Source: Gammaproteobacteria bacterium (GTDB lineage Bacteria; Pseudomonadota; Gammaproteobacteria; DAOVJZ01). Taken from it: 62,694 bases of DNA. This document shows positions 9,207-15,598 of the stretch, piece after piece. Location: NCBI GenBank assembly GCA_029882995.1, contig JAOUJV010000005.1, forward strand, positions 1 through 62,694. Direction: 5' to 3'. The stretch's first letter is position 1, and each line of letters starts with the position of its first letter. Made by a program: the position numbers and the translations under genes. The notes beneath the pieces are model-generated. The model worked only from the letters and a program-made list of their open reading frames with translations, made no database searches and was not told where the DNA came from.

Positions 9207-9841
9207 TTTGTTTTGCCATTACCTTGAAATTCTGCCAATGTTCTTACTCTACGGTACAAAGAAAGTAATATCTTTAATGTTTTAAGTGGGCTTCCTGATT
9301 TTTGGTGCATTTGCTCAATATCTTTTAGACCTAGTAGCTGCACCATCTTATTTGCAGAGCTCTGAATATAATCAGCATGTTGTTGCTCAAGTTCGATTTC
9401 TTTTCTCTTTGATTCTATTCTGAGCAGCTTCCTTTTAGACATTCCAACGTGGATTTCATGATAGACAGAATTAGCTTCTCTAATGCTGGTAGAGATTGCT
9501 TTAACAATTCTTTCCACTGCAACAGCGACCCCAATAATAAGTGTTAGCTCAATCCAGCCTGGTGATGCATATTGCATTGATAGGACTTGTGGTCGCTCTT
9601 TCTTCGGGGTGGTGTACTTCAGCTTGTTGTAGAAATTAACAGCACTATACCCGCCTTGCCAAGGAAAAGCTGAATATGCATATTGTATTTTTTCTTGAAT
9701 TCCTTCATCTTCATGAGGCAACAGAGAATAGATAAGAAAATATACCTGCTCATACGTATGCGGAAAAATGTACAAATCCTCAAGATTCCACTTTCCATCT
9801 ATATGAATTTTGTAATTCTCTTCTGTTAAGTCAATTCCCAT
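9200..9841 (-). CDS. Cassette hypothetical protein with one membrane helix, 213 residues
   Basis: No family is recognised. The first 105 residues look like a compact mixed domain; a single hydrophobic helix (ELTLIIGVAVAVERIV) spans about 111-127. A charged coiled-coil-like region (KRKLLRIESKRKEIELEQQ) and a C-terminal helical part follow. The arrangement suggests an inner-membrane protein with a soluble domain on either side. The start is 19 bases after the cassette junction and the stop is inside the next attC, so this is a complete single-gene cassette. Confidence 0.7.
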   Translation of the reverse strand: MGIDLTEENYKIHIDGKWNLEDLYIFPHTYEQVYFLIYSLLPHEDEGIQEKIQYAYSAFPWQGGYSAVNFYNKLKYTTPKKERPQVLSMQYASPGWIELTLIIGVAVAVERIVKAISTSIREANSVYHEIHVGMSKRKLLRIESKRKEIELEQQHADYIQSSANKMVQLLGLKDIEQMHQKSGSPLKTLKILLSLYRRVRTLAEFQGNGKTKL

Positions 9842-9859
9842 ATTGATTTTCTTTTTATA

Positions 9860-9921
9860 GCTCTAATGTTTAAGTTCAGCTGCGCCGCTATTTGGCCTCG
9901 GCTGGGACGCCTTGTTAGGCG
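9860..9921 (-). repeat. attC recombination site (cassette 1/2 boundary), best-preserved copy
   Basis: On the minus strand the site runs from CGCCTAACAAGGCGTCCCAG to TAAACATTAGAGC, 62 bases. The GGCGTCCCAGCCGAGGCC / GGCGCAGCTG imperfect stem is the textbook form of short attC sites. The only departure is A in place of the first G of the right core (ATTAGAG). Confidence 0.9.
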
Positions 9922-10372
9922 TTTTATTACTAACCTTTGAAGTAATGCTATTATTTGAAGAAGTTGTTTCAGTTGGTGCAGTAACACCAACTACACCAAG
10001 TCCAGCTATTAGAACAATAACTCCAGCTAAGACGAATGAAACAATTGAACTCCACATAAAGCCTATGCTCCAGTGACAAATGCATGGCTCTTTTAATTTT
10101 TTTCCAAAAATGGTACAACATTCTAATTCTTTTCTGGCATACTCCAAAGAACATAGCCTTCGAAATCGGTTATGAATAACAGCACATACAAGTCCTATTT
10201 GAAAAGTAAAGACTGACCAAATAATTGCACGAGCAAGTGATTCAAGTTCAGGCTTTTGCAATACACCAGGTAGAAAAGCCAAAAGTGCTACTGCGCCGCC
10301 ACCATTAATAAGCAGAAGACCTTTTACAGTTTCAGAATCAATAGTTGCTCTAGTTTCTCTACCAGTGGCCAT
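9863..10372 (-). CDS. Cassette membrane protein whose C-terminus is read from attC
   Basis: A 169-residue inner-membrane protein with about three hydrophobic helices (roughly 18-36, 47-67 and 107-130). The last residues (NKTPNKASQPRPNSGAAELKH) are translated directly from the attC site, a hallmark of cassette genes in which the frame runs into the recombination site. Its own left boundary is the GTTGGGC core at 10387-10393, 15 bases before the ATG. Function unknown; similar multi-helix proteins are common in cassette arrays. Confidence 0.75.
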   Translation of the reverse strand: MATGRETRATIDSETVKGLLLINGGGAVALLAFLPGVLQKPELESLARAIIWSVFTFQIGLVCAVIHNRFRRLCSLEYARKELECCTIFGKKLKEPCICHWSIGFMWSSIVSFVLAGVIVLIAGLGVVGVTAPTETTSSNNSITSKVSNKTPNKASQPRPNSGAAELKH

Positions 10373-10386
10373 TTCTTTTCCTTAAC

Positions 10387-10393
10387 GCCCAAC
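10387..10393 (-). other. Left boundary core of the first cassette (GTTGGGC)
   Basis: The minus-strand sequence GTTGGGC fits the GTTRRRY crossover consensus and lies just before the first cassette gene. No paired left core or attI-like arm is obvious beyond it, so it is either the crossover point of a lost attI or the edge of a truncated attC. Confidence 0.45.
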
Positions 10394-10688
10394 TATGTAA
10401 TTAAGAGATTTAAATGTCGTATGTCATCCCGAATTTATAGAAATGTCATGCATTAATCCCTATCGTTTTAATGGTCTATCTTACGTTTATGTATTAATAG
10501 TTCAAGGGGTGACACACCTGTTTAGTGCCTTTTTTTATTTGTTTTGATTTTCAGTGTGTTGAGGTTTTTTGTTATTGTGTTTTGTTATGAGATTCCGGTC
10601 TTTAAGGCGGTATGACGTTAATGGTGGGTGTTTTGGGCGCAGAGTAAAACCATCTACCCTGCCCCCAAATATCAGTGAATCTGACTTG
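10394..10688. other. Non-coding spacer between the methyltransferase gene and the cassette array
   Basis: No gene could be supported. The 60-90-residue frames here have low-complexity content and no start signals. The stretch contains one copy of the ATGAGAT-CCGG-CGGTATGACG repeat (10587-10622), annotated separately. No integrase gene is present. Confidence 0.5.
10587..10622 (+). repeat. Short palindromic intergenic repeat, copy 1
   Basis: ATGAGATTCCGG...GGCGGTATGACG, about 36 bases, closely matches copy 2 at 11669-11703 in the same orientation. The CCGG/CGG arms can fold into a hairpin. Elements of this general shape are frequent intergenic repeats in Proteobacteria. Confidence 0.6.
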
Positions 10689-11468
10689 TTATCCCGATAT
10701 CCCTTTTGCCTCAAGGAATTCAAGCGGTACATCGGCATTTTTTCTGCCTGCAATGGCGAAATAATAGAGGGGTTCGCCTTCTATCGATAACCTGTGTCTG
10801 TAACGCTCAATATGATAGACATCAAGGTATTTGGAGAAGATCAATTCCCGTATCATTTTTGAAAAACCTGATTCGTCAGTGATATCGAAAAATGTTTCCT
10901 TTATATTAAAGGCAACCCATCCTTTTGCTTTTATAATATTAAAGGCTTCTATAAATGCTCTGGTTGGGATATCACCAAAACCCAATGCGGCAACGGTTAC
11001 CATGCAGTCACACTGCCACGAAGCGATGTCTTCTTTTGCTTCTCTGCTTAAATCAGTGAAGTCTTCAACATAATAGTTGTCGTACAGGCCGGGTCTGTCA
11101 CGGACTGTGGCCTCATAGGCTTCTTCAATAATATCAACACCGATCAGGCGTGATACGCCGTGTTTTTTTAGTGCCTCACCCATCATGCCATTGCCGGCAC
11201 CAAAATCCAGTACCCGCAATTCAGATAAATTATCTTCAGACTGTTTTAGGGAAGACTCCAGTATGGTGGCTACTTTTTCTGGTGATGTGCATTTCAGGCG
11301 ATCATAAAAGATCTGTTCGTAGAGGCCTTGCACCTGATAAATTTCATCATAGTCATGAAATCGTATTTTACGGTTGCCGCCTGACCCTTGAAGATAGAAG
11401 TAAACCTCGTCCTGATTGAGGCCGGAAGATTCGGGTTTTGGAAATTGTATTCTGTGTCTTTTTAACAT
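10689..11468 (-). CDS. Class I SAM-dependent methyltransferase
   Basis: A 259-residue soluble protein. The SAM-binding motif I is clear (LRVLDFGAGNGMMGEAL, about residues 84-100), with the acidic end of strand 2 in LIGVDIIEEA and the motif-IV-like region VTVAALGFGD. The substrate is unknown; the long N-terminal part (residues 1-80) has no recognised domain. It lies alone between the cassette array and tRNA-Leu, bounded on both sides by copies of a short palindromic repeat, so it was probably acquired. The start ATG at 11468 has GGAGAATC just upstream. Confidence 0.85.
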   Translation of the reverse strand: MLKRHRIQFPKPESSGLNQDEVYFYLQGSGGNRKIRFHDYDEIYQVQGLYEQIFYDRLKCTSPEKVATILESSLKQSEDNLSELRVLDFGAGNGMMGEALKKHGVSRLIGVDIIEEAYEATVRDRPGLYDNYYVEDFTDLSREAKEDIASWQCDCMVTVAALGFGDIPTRAFIEAFNIIKAKGWVAFNIKETFFDITDESGFSKMIRELIFSKYLDVYHIERYRHRLSIEGEPLYYFAIAGRKNADVPLEFLEAKGISG

Positions 11469-11527
11469 GATTCTCCTATTTGGTTTGATGTGAATTGGCC
11501 CAACGATGTAAGGAATGGGCTTGGCTC

Positions 11528-11550
11528 ACGACAAGAAATTATCTTGTCGT
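11528..11550. repeat. Perfect 9-bp stem hairpin
   Basis: ACGACAAGA-AATTA-TCTTGTCGT forms a perfect 9-bp stem with a 5-base loop. It lies in the 237-base spacer between the methyltransferase gene and tRNA-Leu, upstream of the methyltransferase start. It lacks a U-tract, so it is not a terminator; it could be an operator or a repeat remnant. Confidence 0.5.
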
Positions 11551-11668
11551 ACGGGTGTGAAGCCCCGTTTGAAAAACGTCGCGTCAGCGACATAAAGACT
11601 GTCACTCCGAGACCATGCGGATTTGTTACGAGTTTCTGGTCACGTTGTGACTATACGAACATTTATTG

Positions 11669-11703
11669 ATGAGATACCGGATCTAATCCGGTATGACGTA
11701 AAT
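11669..11703 (+). repeat. Short palindromic intergenic repeat, copy 2
   Basis: ATGAGATACCGGATCTAATCCGGTATGACG is an almost perfect inverted repeat (ATACCGGAT / ATCCGGTAT) ending four bases from the 3' end of tRNA-Leu. It matches copy 1 (10587-10622) in direct orientation. Confidence 0.65.
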
Positions 11704-11706
11704 AGT

Positions 11707-11791
11707 TGGTGCCGATGGCCGGACTCGAACCGGCACGGGTTACCCCACCACCCCCTCAAGATGGCGTGTCTACCAATTCCACCACATCGGC
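11707..11791 (-). tRNA. tRNA-Leu (anticodon GAG)
   Basis: The minus strand reads GCCGATGTGGTGGAATTGGT at the 5' end and closes with the T-arm GGTTCGAGTCC and an encoded CCA. The anticodon stem CCATC/GGTGG encloses the loop TTGAGGG, giving anticodon GAG. The long variable arm is typical of leucine tRNAs. It lies 12 bases downstream of secG, as leuU does in E. coli, and probably comes from the same transcript. It marks the edge of the accessory region that separates it from nuoA. Confidence 0.96.
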
Positions 11792-11803
11792 TAACAGGTT
11801 TGC

Positions 11804-12178
11804 TTACTCAGGTACTGCTGGTTTATCTGATTCAGCGGGCTTTTCAAGAATAACCGGTACGTCTTCAGCTGATTTTTTAGCTGGAACAACAGGTGCTTCG
11901 ATTTGTGTTTCCGGCACGAGTTGATCAACCACGCTGGTTTTCTTGGTGTTTTGTCCGGCAATGAAGGCCAGTGCCAAACTGAGGATAAAAAATACCGTTG
12001 CCAGGATACCGGTAACACGGGTCAGGAAGTTGGCTGAACCCTGACTACCAAAGACTGAAGCCGATGCCCCGCTGCCAAATGCCGCGCCGGCATCTGCACC
12101 TTTACCATGCTGAACCAGTATCAGCCCAATCAGGGTGAGCGCAACGATCACATGAATGATGAGTAAAATTGTTTGCAT
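11804..12178 (-). CDS. secG: Protein translocase subunit SecG
   Basis: This is a small membrane subunit of the SecYEG preprotein channel. The protein has 124 residues with two hydrophobic helices (about 3-21 and 52-72) separated by the conserved HGKGADAGAAFGSGAS loop. The C-terminal tail is long and rich in Glu, Pro and Val, as in other gammaproteobacterial SecG. It follows tpiA by four bases and precedes tRNA-Leu. Confidence 0.95.
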   Translation of the reverse strand: MQTILLIIHVIVALTLIGLILVQHGKGADAGAAFGSGASASVFGSQGSANFLTRVTGILATVFFILSLALAFIAGQNTKKTSVVDQLVPETQIEAPVVPAKKSAEDVPVILEKPAESDKPAVPE

Positions 12179-12182
12179 ATTG

Positions 12183-12935
12183 TTAACCTGCTGCTTTACC
12201 TATTGTCAGGAAATCATCGGATTTAAGGGAAGCGCCTCCGATCAAACCGCCATCGATATCTGCCATACCGATCAATTCTGCGGCATTACCTGCGTTCATA
12301 CTGCCGCCATAGAGAATTTGTACTTTTTCAGCAACGCCGGCATCCATTGAAGCCAGTTTTTGACGGATTGCTGCATGGGTTTCCTGTGCCTGATCCGGTG
12401 TCGCTGTTTTGCCGGTACCAATCGCCCAAACCGGTTCGTAGGCAATGACGCCATCGGCCAGAGCTGCAATGCCAACCCGGTTAATCACTGCGTCTAACTG
12501 ACGATTGACGACTTCTTCAGTAATGCCCTTTTCACGTTCTTCGAGTAATTCACCAACACATAAAATGGGTACCAGTCCGGCATTACGTGCCACTTCAAAT
12601 TTGTGTGCCACGATTTCATCGGTTTCACCGTAGAGTGAGCGGCGTTCGGAATGACCGACAATCACGTACTTACAGCTGAAATCCTTGATCATGTCAGCTG
12701 AAATCTCGCCGGTGAAAGCACCGGATGCTTCTGTGCTCAGATTTTGTGCGCCCCAGCTGACATTACTGCCATTGAGCTGCTGCTGAACATCGGCAAGATA
12801 GACATAAGGAGCACAAACTGCGACTTCAGCCTTGTTTACTGCACCGATTCCGGCCTTGATTCCATCCAGCAGAGCTTTGATACTCTCGCGGGATCCATTC
12901 ATTTTCCAGTTTCCGGCAACTAACGGCTGACGCAT
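12183..12935 (-). CDS. tpiA: Triosephosphate isomerase
   Basis: This enzyme interconverts dihydroxyacetone phosphate and glyceraldehyde 3-phosphate in glycolysis and gluconeogenesis. The protein has 250 residues, full length. The N-terminal GNWKMNGS contains the catalytic Lys and Asn. The catalytic His lies in VIVGHSERR, the catalytic Glu in AYEPVWAIGTGK and the phosphate loop near LYGGSMNAGN. It forms an operon with secG and is divergent from ccmA, with 167 bases between the start codons. Normally glmM is its upstream neighbour; here the ccm region intervenes. Confidence 0.97.
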   Translation of the reverse strand: MRQPLVAGNWKMNGSRESIKALLDGIKAGIGAVNKAEVAVCAPYVYLADVQQQLNGSNVSWGAQNLSTEASGAFTGEISADMIKDFSCKYVIVGHSERRSLYGETDEIVAHKFEVARNAGLVPILCVGELLEEREKGITEEVVNRQLDAVINRVGIAALADGVIAYEPVWAIGTGKTATPDQAQETHAAIRQKLASMDAGVAEKVQILYGGSMNAGNAAELIGMADIDGGLIGGASLKSDDFLTIGKAAG

Positions 12936-13102
12936 TTTACTCCCCTTTTCAATAACTTACGGTTTAATATTAAAGAACAAAAATGAGGGGGAATTCTACG
13001 GGCACTAGAAGAAAAAATCAATGTGGATCAAGGGGGTTAGATTCAAAAACCCAATCTCACCTATAATAGCTTTCAAACCAATAAAAAAGACGACCCGCCT
13101 GC

Positions 13103-13741
13103 ATGCAGTCTTCAACAAATCATCATCTGGAAATTATTAATCTGGCCTGTACCCGTCAGGATCGACGCCTGTTCAGTGGCCTGAATTTTACGATGACCAA
13201 CAGTGACATACTCCAGATTGAAGGCCCGAACGGCAGTGGCAAGACCAGTCTGTTGCGTATGTTGTGTGGTTTGTTGTTACCGGAAGAAGGTGAGATCCAT
13301 TGGCAAGGTAAAGACATCTCACGTGATCGTGCCCCGTTTCTGGAAGACCTGATTTACATCGGTCATCGTCCCGGTATCAAGGATGAACTGACACCACGCG
13401 AAAACCTGAATCACATTTGTAATTTGCACGGCAGTAAACCGGACACCGATATTGATCAGGCGTTAAAAAATGTCGGCCTGTATGGTTTTGAAGATGTGCC
13501 GGTGCGTACCTTGTCGGCCGGACAAAAACGCCGTGTTGCTTTGTCGCGTTTGTTATTTAGCACTGCCCGATTCTGGATTCTGGACGAACCCTTTACCGCG
13601 CTCGACAAGGCCGGTCAGTCTTATATTGAAAAGTTACTGGAACAACACAGTCAAAACGGTGGTTTGATCATGATAACAACACATCAACCGCTTCATCTTG
13701 AAAATTGTAATGTAAAGAGTGTTCAACTGGGCAATGCATAG
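13103..13741 (+). CDS. ccmA: Cytochrome c maturation ABC transporter ATPase CcmA
   Basis: CcmA is the ATPase of the CcmABCD complex, which releases holo-CcmE so that heme can be delivered to apocytochromes. The protein has 212 residues. Walker A is GPNGSGKTSL (about 39-48), the signature is LSAGQKRRVALSRL and Walker B is FWILDEPFTALD. It is the first gene of the left half of the ccm operon and overlaps ccmB. The remaining ccm genes resume 21 kb downstream at 35203. Confidence 0.95.
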   Translation: MQSSTNHHLEIINLACTRQDRRLFSGLNFTMTNSDILQIEGPNGSGKTSLLRMLCGLLLPEEGEIHWQGKDISRDRAPFLEDLIYIGHRPGIKDELTPRENLNHICNLHGSKPDTDIDQALKNVGLYGFEDVPVRTLSAGQKRRVALSRLLFSTARFWILDEPFTALDKAGQSYIEKLLEQHSQNGGLIMITTHQPLHLENCNVKSVQLGNA

Positions 13742-14417
13742 ACCATCGACATTTCAGGCGTGTAAAAGCCTGCTCAAACGCGATTTGTTACTCGCATTTC
13801 GTCATCGCGGTGAGCTGGCCAATCCGTTGCTGTTTTTTGTTATTGTGGTGAGTTTGTTTCCGTTGGGTATTGGGCCGGAGGCAAATACATTAAGCACAAT
13901 TGCACCCGGTATTCTGTGGGTCGCTGCCTTGCTTGCCGCCCTGCTTTCACTTGAAACGATTTTCAGATCAGATTTTGATGACGGCAGTCTGGAACAAATG
14001 TTGTTGAGTCCGCATCCGGCCGCGGTGCTGGTTGCAGTCAAGGTGTTTGTACACTGGCTGGTGAGCGGTGTACCGCTGATTTTATTGTCGCCACTGCTCG
14101 GTGTGTTATTGCAGATACCGGAAGAGTCCATGTTGATTCTGGTTGTCAGTCTGACACTCGGCACGCCGATTCTGAGTCTGGTGGGTTCTATTGGTGTTGC
14201 ACTGACTGTTGGATTACGGCGTGGCGGGCTGTTGTTGTCGTTACTGGTATTACCTCTTTACACACCTGTGCTGATTTTTGGTGCCAGCGCTGTCACCAAT
14301 GCTGCATTTGATTTACCGGTGGCCGCACAACTCTATTTTCTGGCGGCACTCTGTGTGCTGTCTATCACGCTGGCACCTATTGCAACGGCAGCAGCCTTGA
14401 GGATTAGTGCAGATTAG
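13734..14417 (+). CDS. ccmB: Heme exporter / Ccm permease CcmB
   Basis: CcmB is the membrane permease that pairs with CcmA. The protein has 227 residues with about six hydrophobic helices and the family-typical LLFFVIVVSLFPLGIGPE segment near the N-terminus. The ORF track starts at 13719 (GTG), but the ATG at 13734 (MHRPSTFQACK) matches the usual length and overlaps the end of ccmA by eight bases. After it, where ccmC would be expected, come a 367-base leader and the multiheme cluster. Confidence 0.93.
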   Translation: MHRPSTFQACKSLLKRDLLLAFRHRGELANPLLFFVIVVSLFPLGIGPEANTLSTIAPGILWVAALLAALLSLETIFRSDFDDGSLEQMLLSPHPAAVLVAVKVFVHWLVSGVPLILLSPLLGVLLQIPEESMLILVVSLTLGTPILSLVGSIGVALTVGLRRGGLLLSLLVLPLYTPVLIFGASAVTNAAFDLPVAAQLYFLAALCVLSITLAPIATAAALRISAD

Positions 14418-14445
14418 GAATAATCTTCTAATTCAGTTGGTTACA

Positions 14446-14597
14446 AACCCCCTTGATATCTCTGTTTTTCTTACTGTTTGGCACTAAGAAATACTAATAC
14501 ATTGATAAATATCAATGATATTAGGGGGTTGTTATGGTCAACTAGACCCTGCAATAGAAGCATGACCACTAGGAGCTATTGTACCTTTGTACAATAG
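14446..14597 (+). promoter_or_regulatory. Structured leader upstream of the cytochrome cluster
   Basis: This is the 367-base gap between ccmB and the first cytochrome gene; I see no gene in it. An imperfect long-range inverted repeat joins AACCCCCTTGATATC (14446-14460) to GATATTAGGGGGTT (14517-14530), enclosing the FNR-type site. A perfect hairpin CTATTGTAC-CTTT-GTACAATAG lies at 14576-14597. Neither has a terminator U-tract. They may be operators or structure in a long 5' leader. Confidence 0.4.
14502..14515. promoter_or_regulatory. Perfect FNR/ANR-type binding site
   Basis: TTGATAAATATCAA matches the FNR consensus TTGAT-N4-ATCAA at all ten fixed positions. It is 270 bases upstream of the tetraheme cytochrome start. 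TATGGT at 14533-14538 is a plausible -10 element that would place the site near -35 to -40, an activating position. This suggests oxygen-responsive induction of the cluster; FNR itself is not in the window. Confidence 0.7.
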
Positions 14598-14784
14598 AAA
14601 TCATACATAAATTAAGGGTATGCTAACTGGGAGTCATAAATAGGTCAGCTTTACTAGTAATCCACTCATAATAATAAGCAATACAATCAGTTAAAAAGCA
14701 GTAAATATAATTAATAGGGATGTTGCTTTTAGCACATGTGGGACTAAAAAAGCTGTTGGTTTGTGTTAAATGATGGGGGTCAAT

Positions 14785-15477
14785 ATGAAATCATATACAC
14801 GCTACGGGTATGTTACATACCTTTTCATTACTGCATTATCTTTATTTTTCGCCGTACTTGGTCAGGCAACTGCCGGTACAATCAAGGATACAGCGCATGA
14901 CTTTTCCACCAAGGGCTACACCGGTGGGCAAATCTGTGTTGTTTGTCATACACCACATAACTCAGATACCACAATAAGTGAAGCACCTCTGTGGAATCAT
15001 GAAACAACTGCAACAACTTTCACCATGTATAACAGCCCATCATTCGATGCAACAGGTGATGGTGCTCCTACAGGTACTTCCAAACTGTGTTTGTCCTGTC
15101 ATGACGGTACTGTCGCTATCGATAGCTTTGGCGGTACAACCGGCACTGACTTAATGATTGGTAACAAGGCGGTAGGTCGTGATGGCTCACTGGCTGATGA
15201 CCATCCAATCTCTATTACTTACGATGCCGCATTGTCCACAACTGATCAGGGATTGCATGATCCTTCTGCAACCAACGTGGAAATCGGTACCGGTGGTGAT
15301 AAAACACGTTCAGGTACAATTCAGACAGTTATGCTATCAAACAACAAGGTACAGTGTTCTTCATGCCATGATGTACACAACAACTTCGTTGCTAATGATG
15401 GAACTGGCGGTGGTGCACCATTCCTGAAGGTAACCAAATCCGGTAGTAGCCTGTGTCTGACTTGCCACAACAAGTAG
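14785..15477 (+). CDS. Secreted tetraheme cytochrome c, doubled-CXXCH type (nanowire/OmcE-like candidate)
   Basis: A signal peptide (MKSYTRYGYVTYLFITALSL..., cleavage near residue 31) is followed by four CXXCH motifs: CVVCH, CLSCH, CSSCH and CLTCH. The CVVCHTPHN and CSSCHDVHN contexts belong to the doubled-CXXCH family. Size, heme number and motif spacing resemble Geobacter OmcE-type filament cytochromes, but filament formation is inference. The ORF track starts at 14770; ATG 14785 has GGGGG five bases upstream and leaves a clean signal peptide of 230 residues total. It heads the cluster, downstream of an FNR-type site, and is followed by a strong hairpin, which may let it be expressed above the rest. 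Axial His ligands are available in the HTPH/HDVH segments. Confidence 0.88.
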   Translation: MKSYTRYGYVTYLFITALSLFFAVLGQATAGTIKDTAHDFSTKGYTGGQICVVCHTPHNSDTTISEAPLWNHETTATTFTMYNSPSFDATGDGAPTGTSKLCLSCHDGTVAIDSFGGTTGTDLMIGNKAVGRDGSLADDHPISITYDAALSTTDQGLHDPSATNVEIGTGGDKTRSGTIQTVMLSNNKVQCSSCHDVHNNFVANDGTGGGAPFLKVTKSGSSLCLTCHNK

Positions 15478-15511
15478 CAGTCTGACCATACGTAAACCGA
15501 CGGCCTGATCC

Positions 15512-15550
15512 CATAACCCTCCTTCTCCGTTGTTACGGCGGAGGGTTATG
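15512..15550 (+). terminator. Strong intercistronic hairpin after the tetraheme gene
   Basis: CATAACCCTCC (15512-15522) and GGAGGGTTATG (15540-15550) are perfect 11-bp arms, with a further short CCG/CGG pairing inside the loop. No U-run follows, so full termination is doubtful. It more likely shields the 3' end of the tetraheme mRNA or attenuates read-through into the downstream genes. Confidence 0.55.
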
Positions 15551-15598
15551 GTTATAATCAGGATACCTGTTAAAACATCAATAATAAGGGTCTATGTT

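Noticed and set aside
6900-11706. An integrase, transposase or attI that would make the cassette region a complete integron or a tRNA-targeted island
   Set aside because: No such gene or attI arm was found on either strand; only the GTTGGGC boundary remains and there is no duplicated tRNA 3' end near nuoA.
12936-13102. FNR-type site between tpiA and ccmA
   Set aside because: ATCAATGTGGATCAA resembles the consensus only in its right half.
14576-14597. Hairpin as terminator of ccmAB
   Set aside because: No U-tract follows, and the stem is AT-rich; an operator or leader structure fits better.
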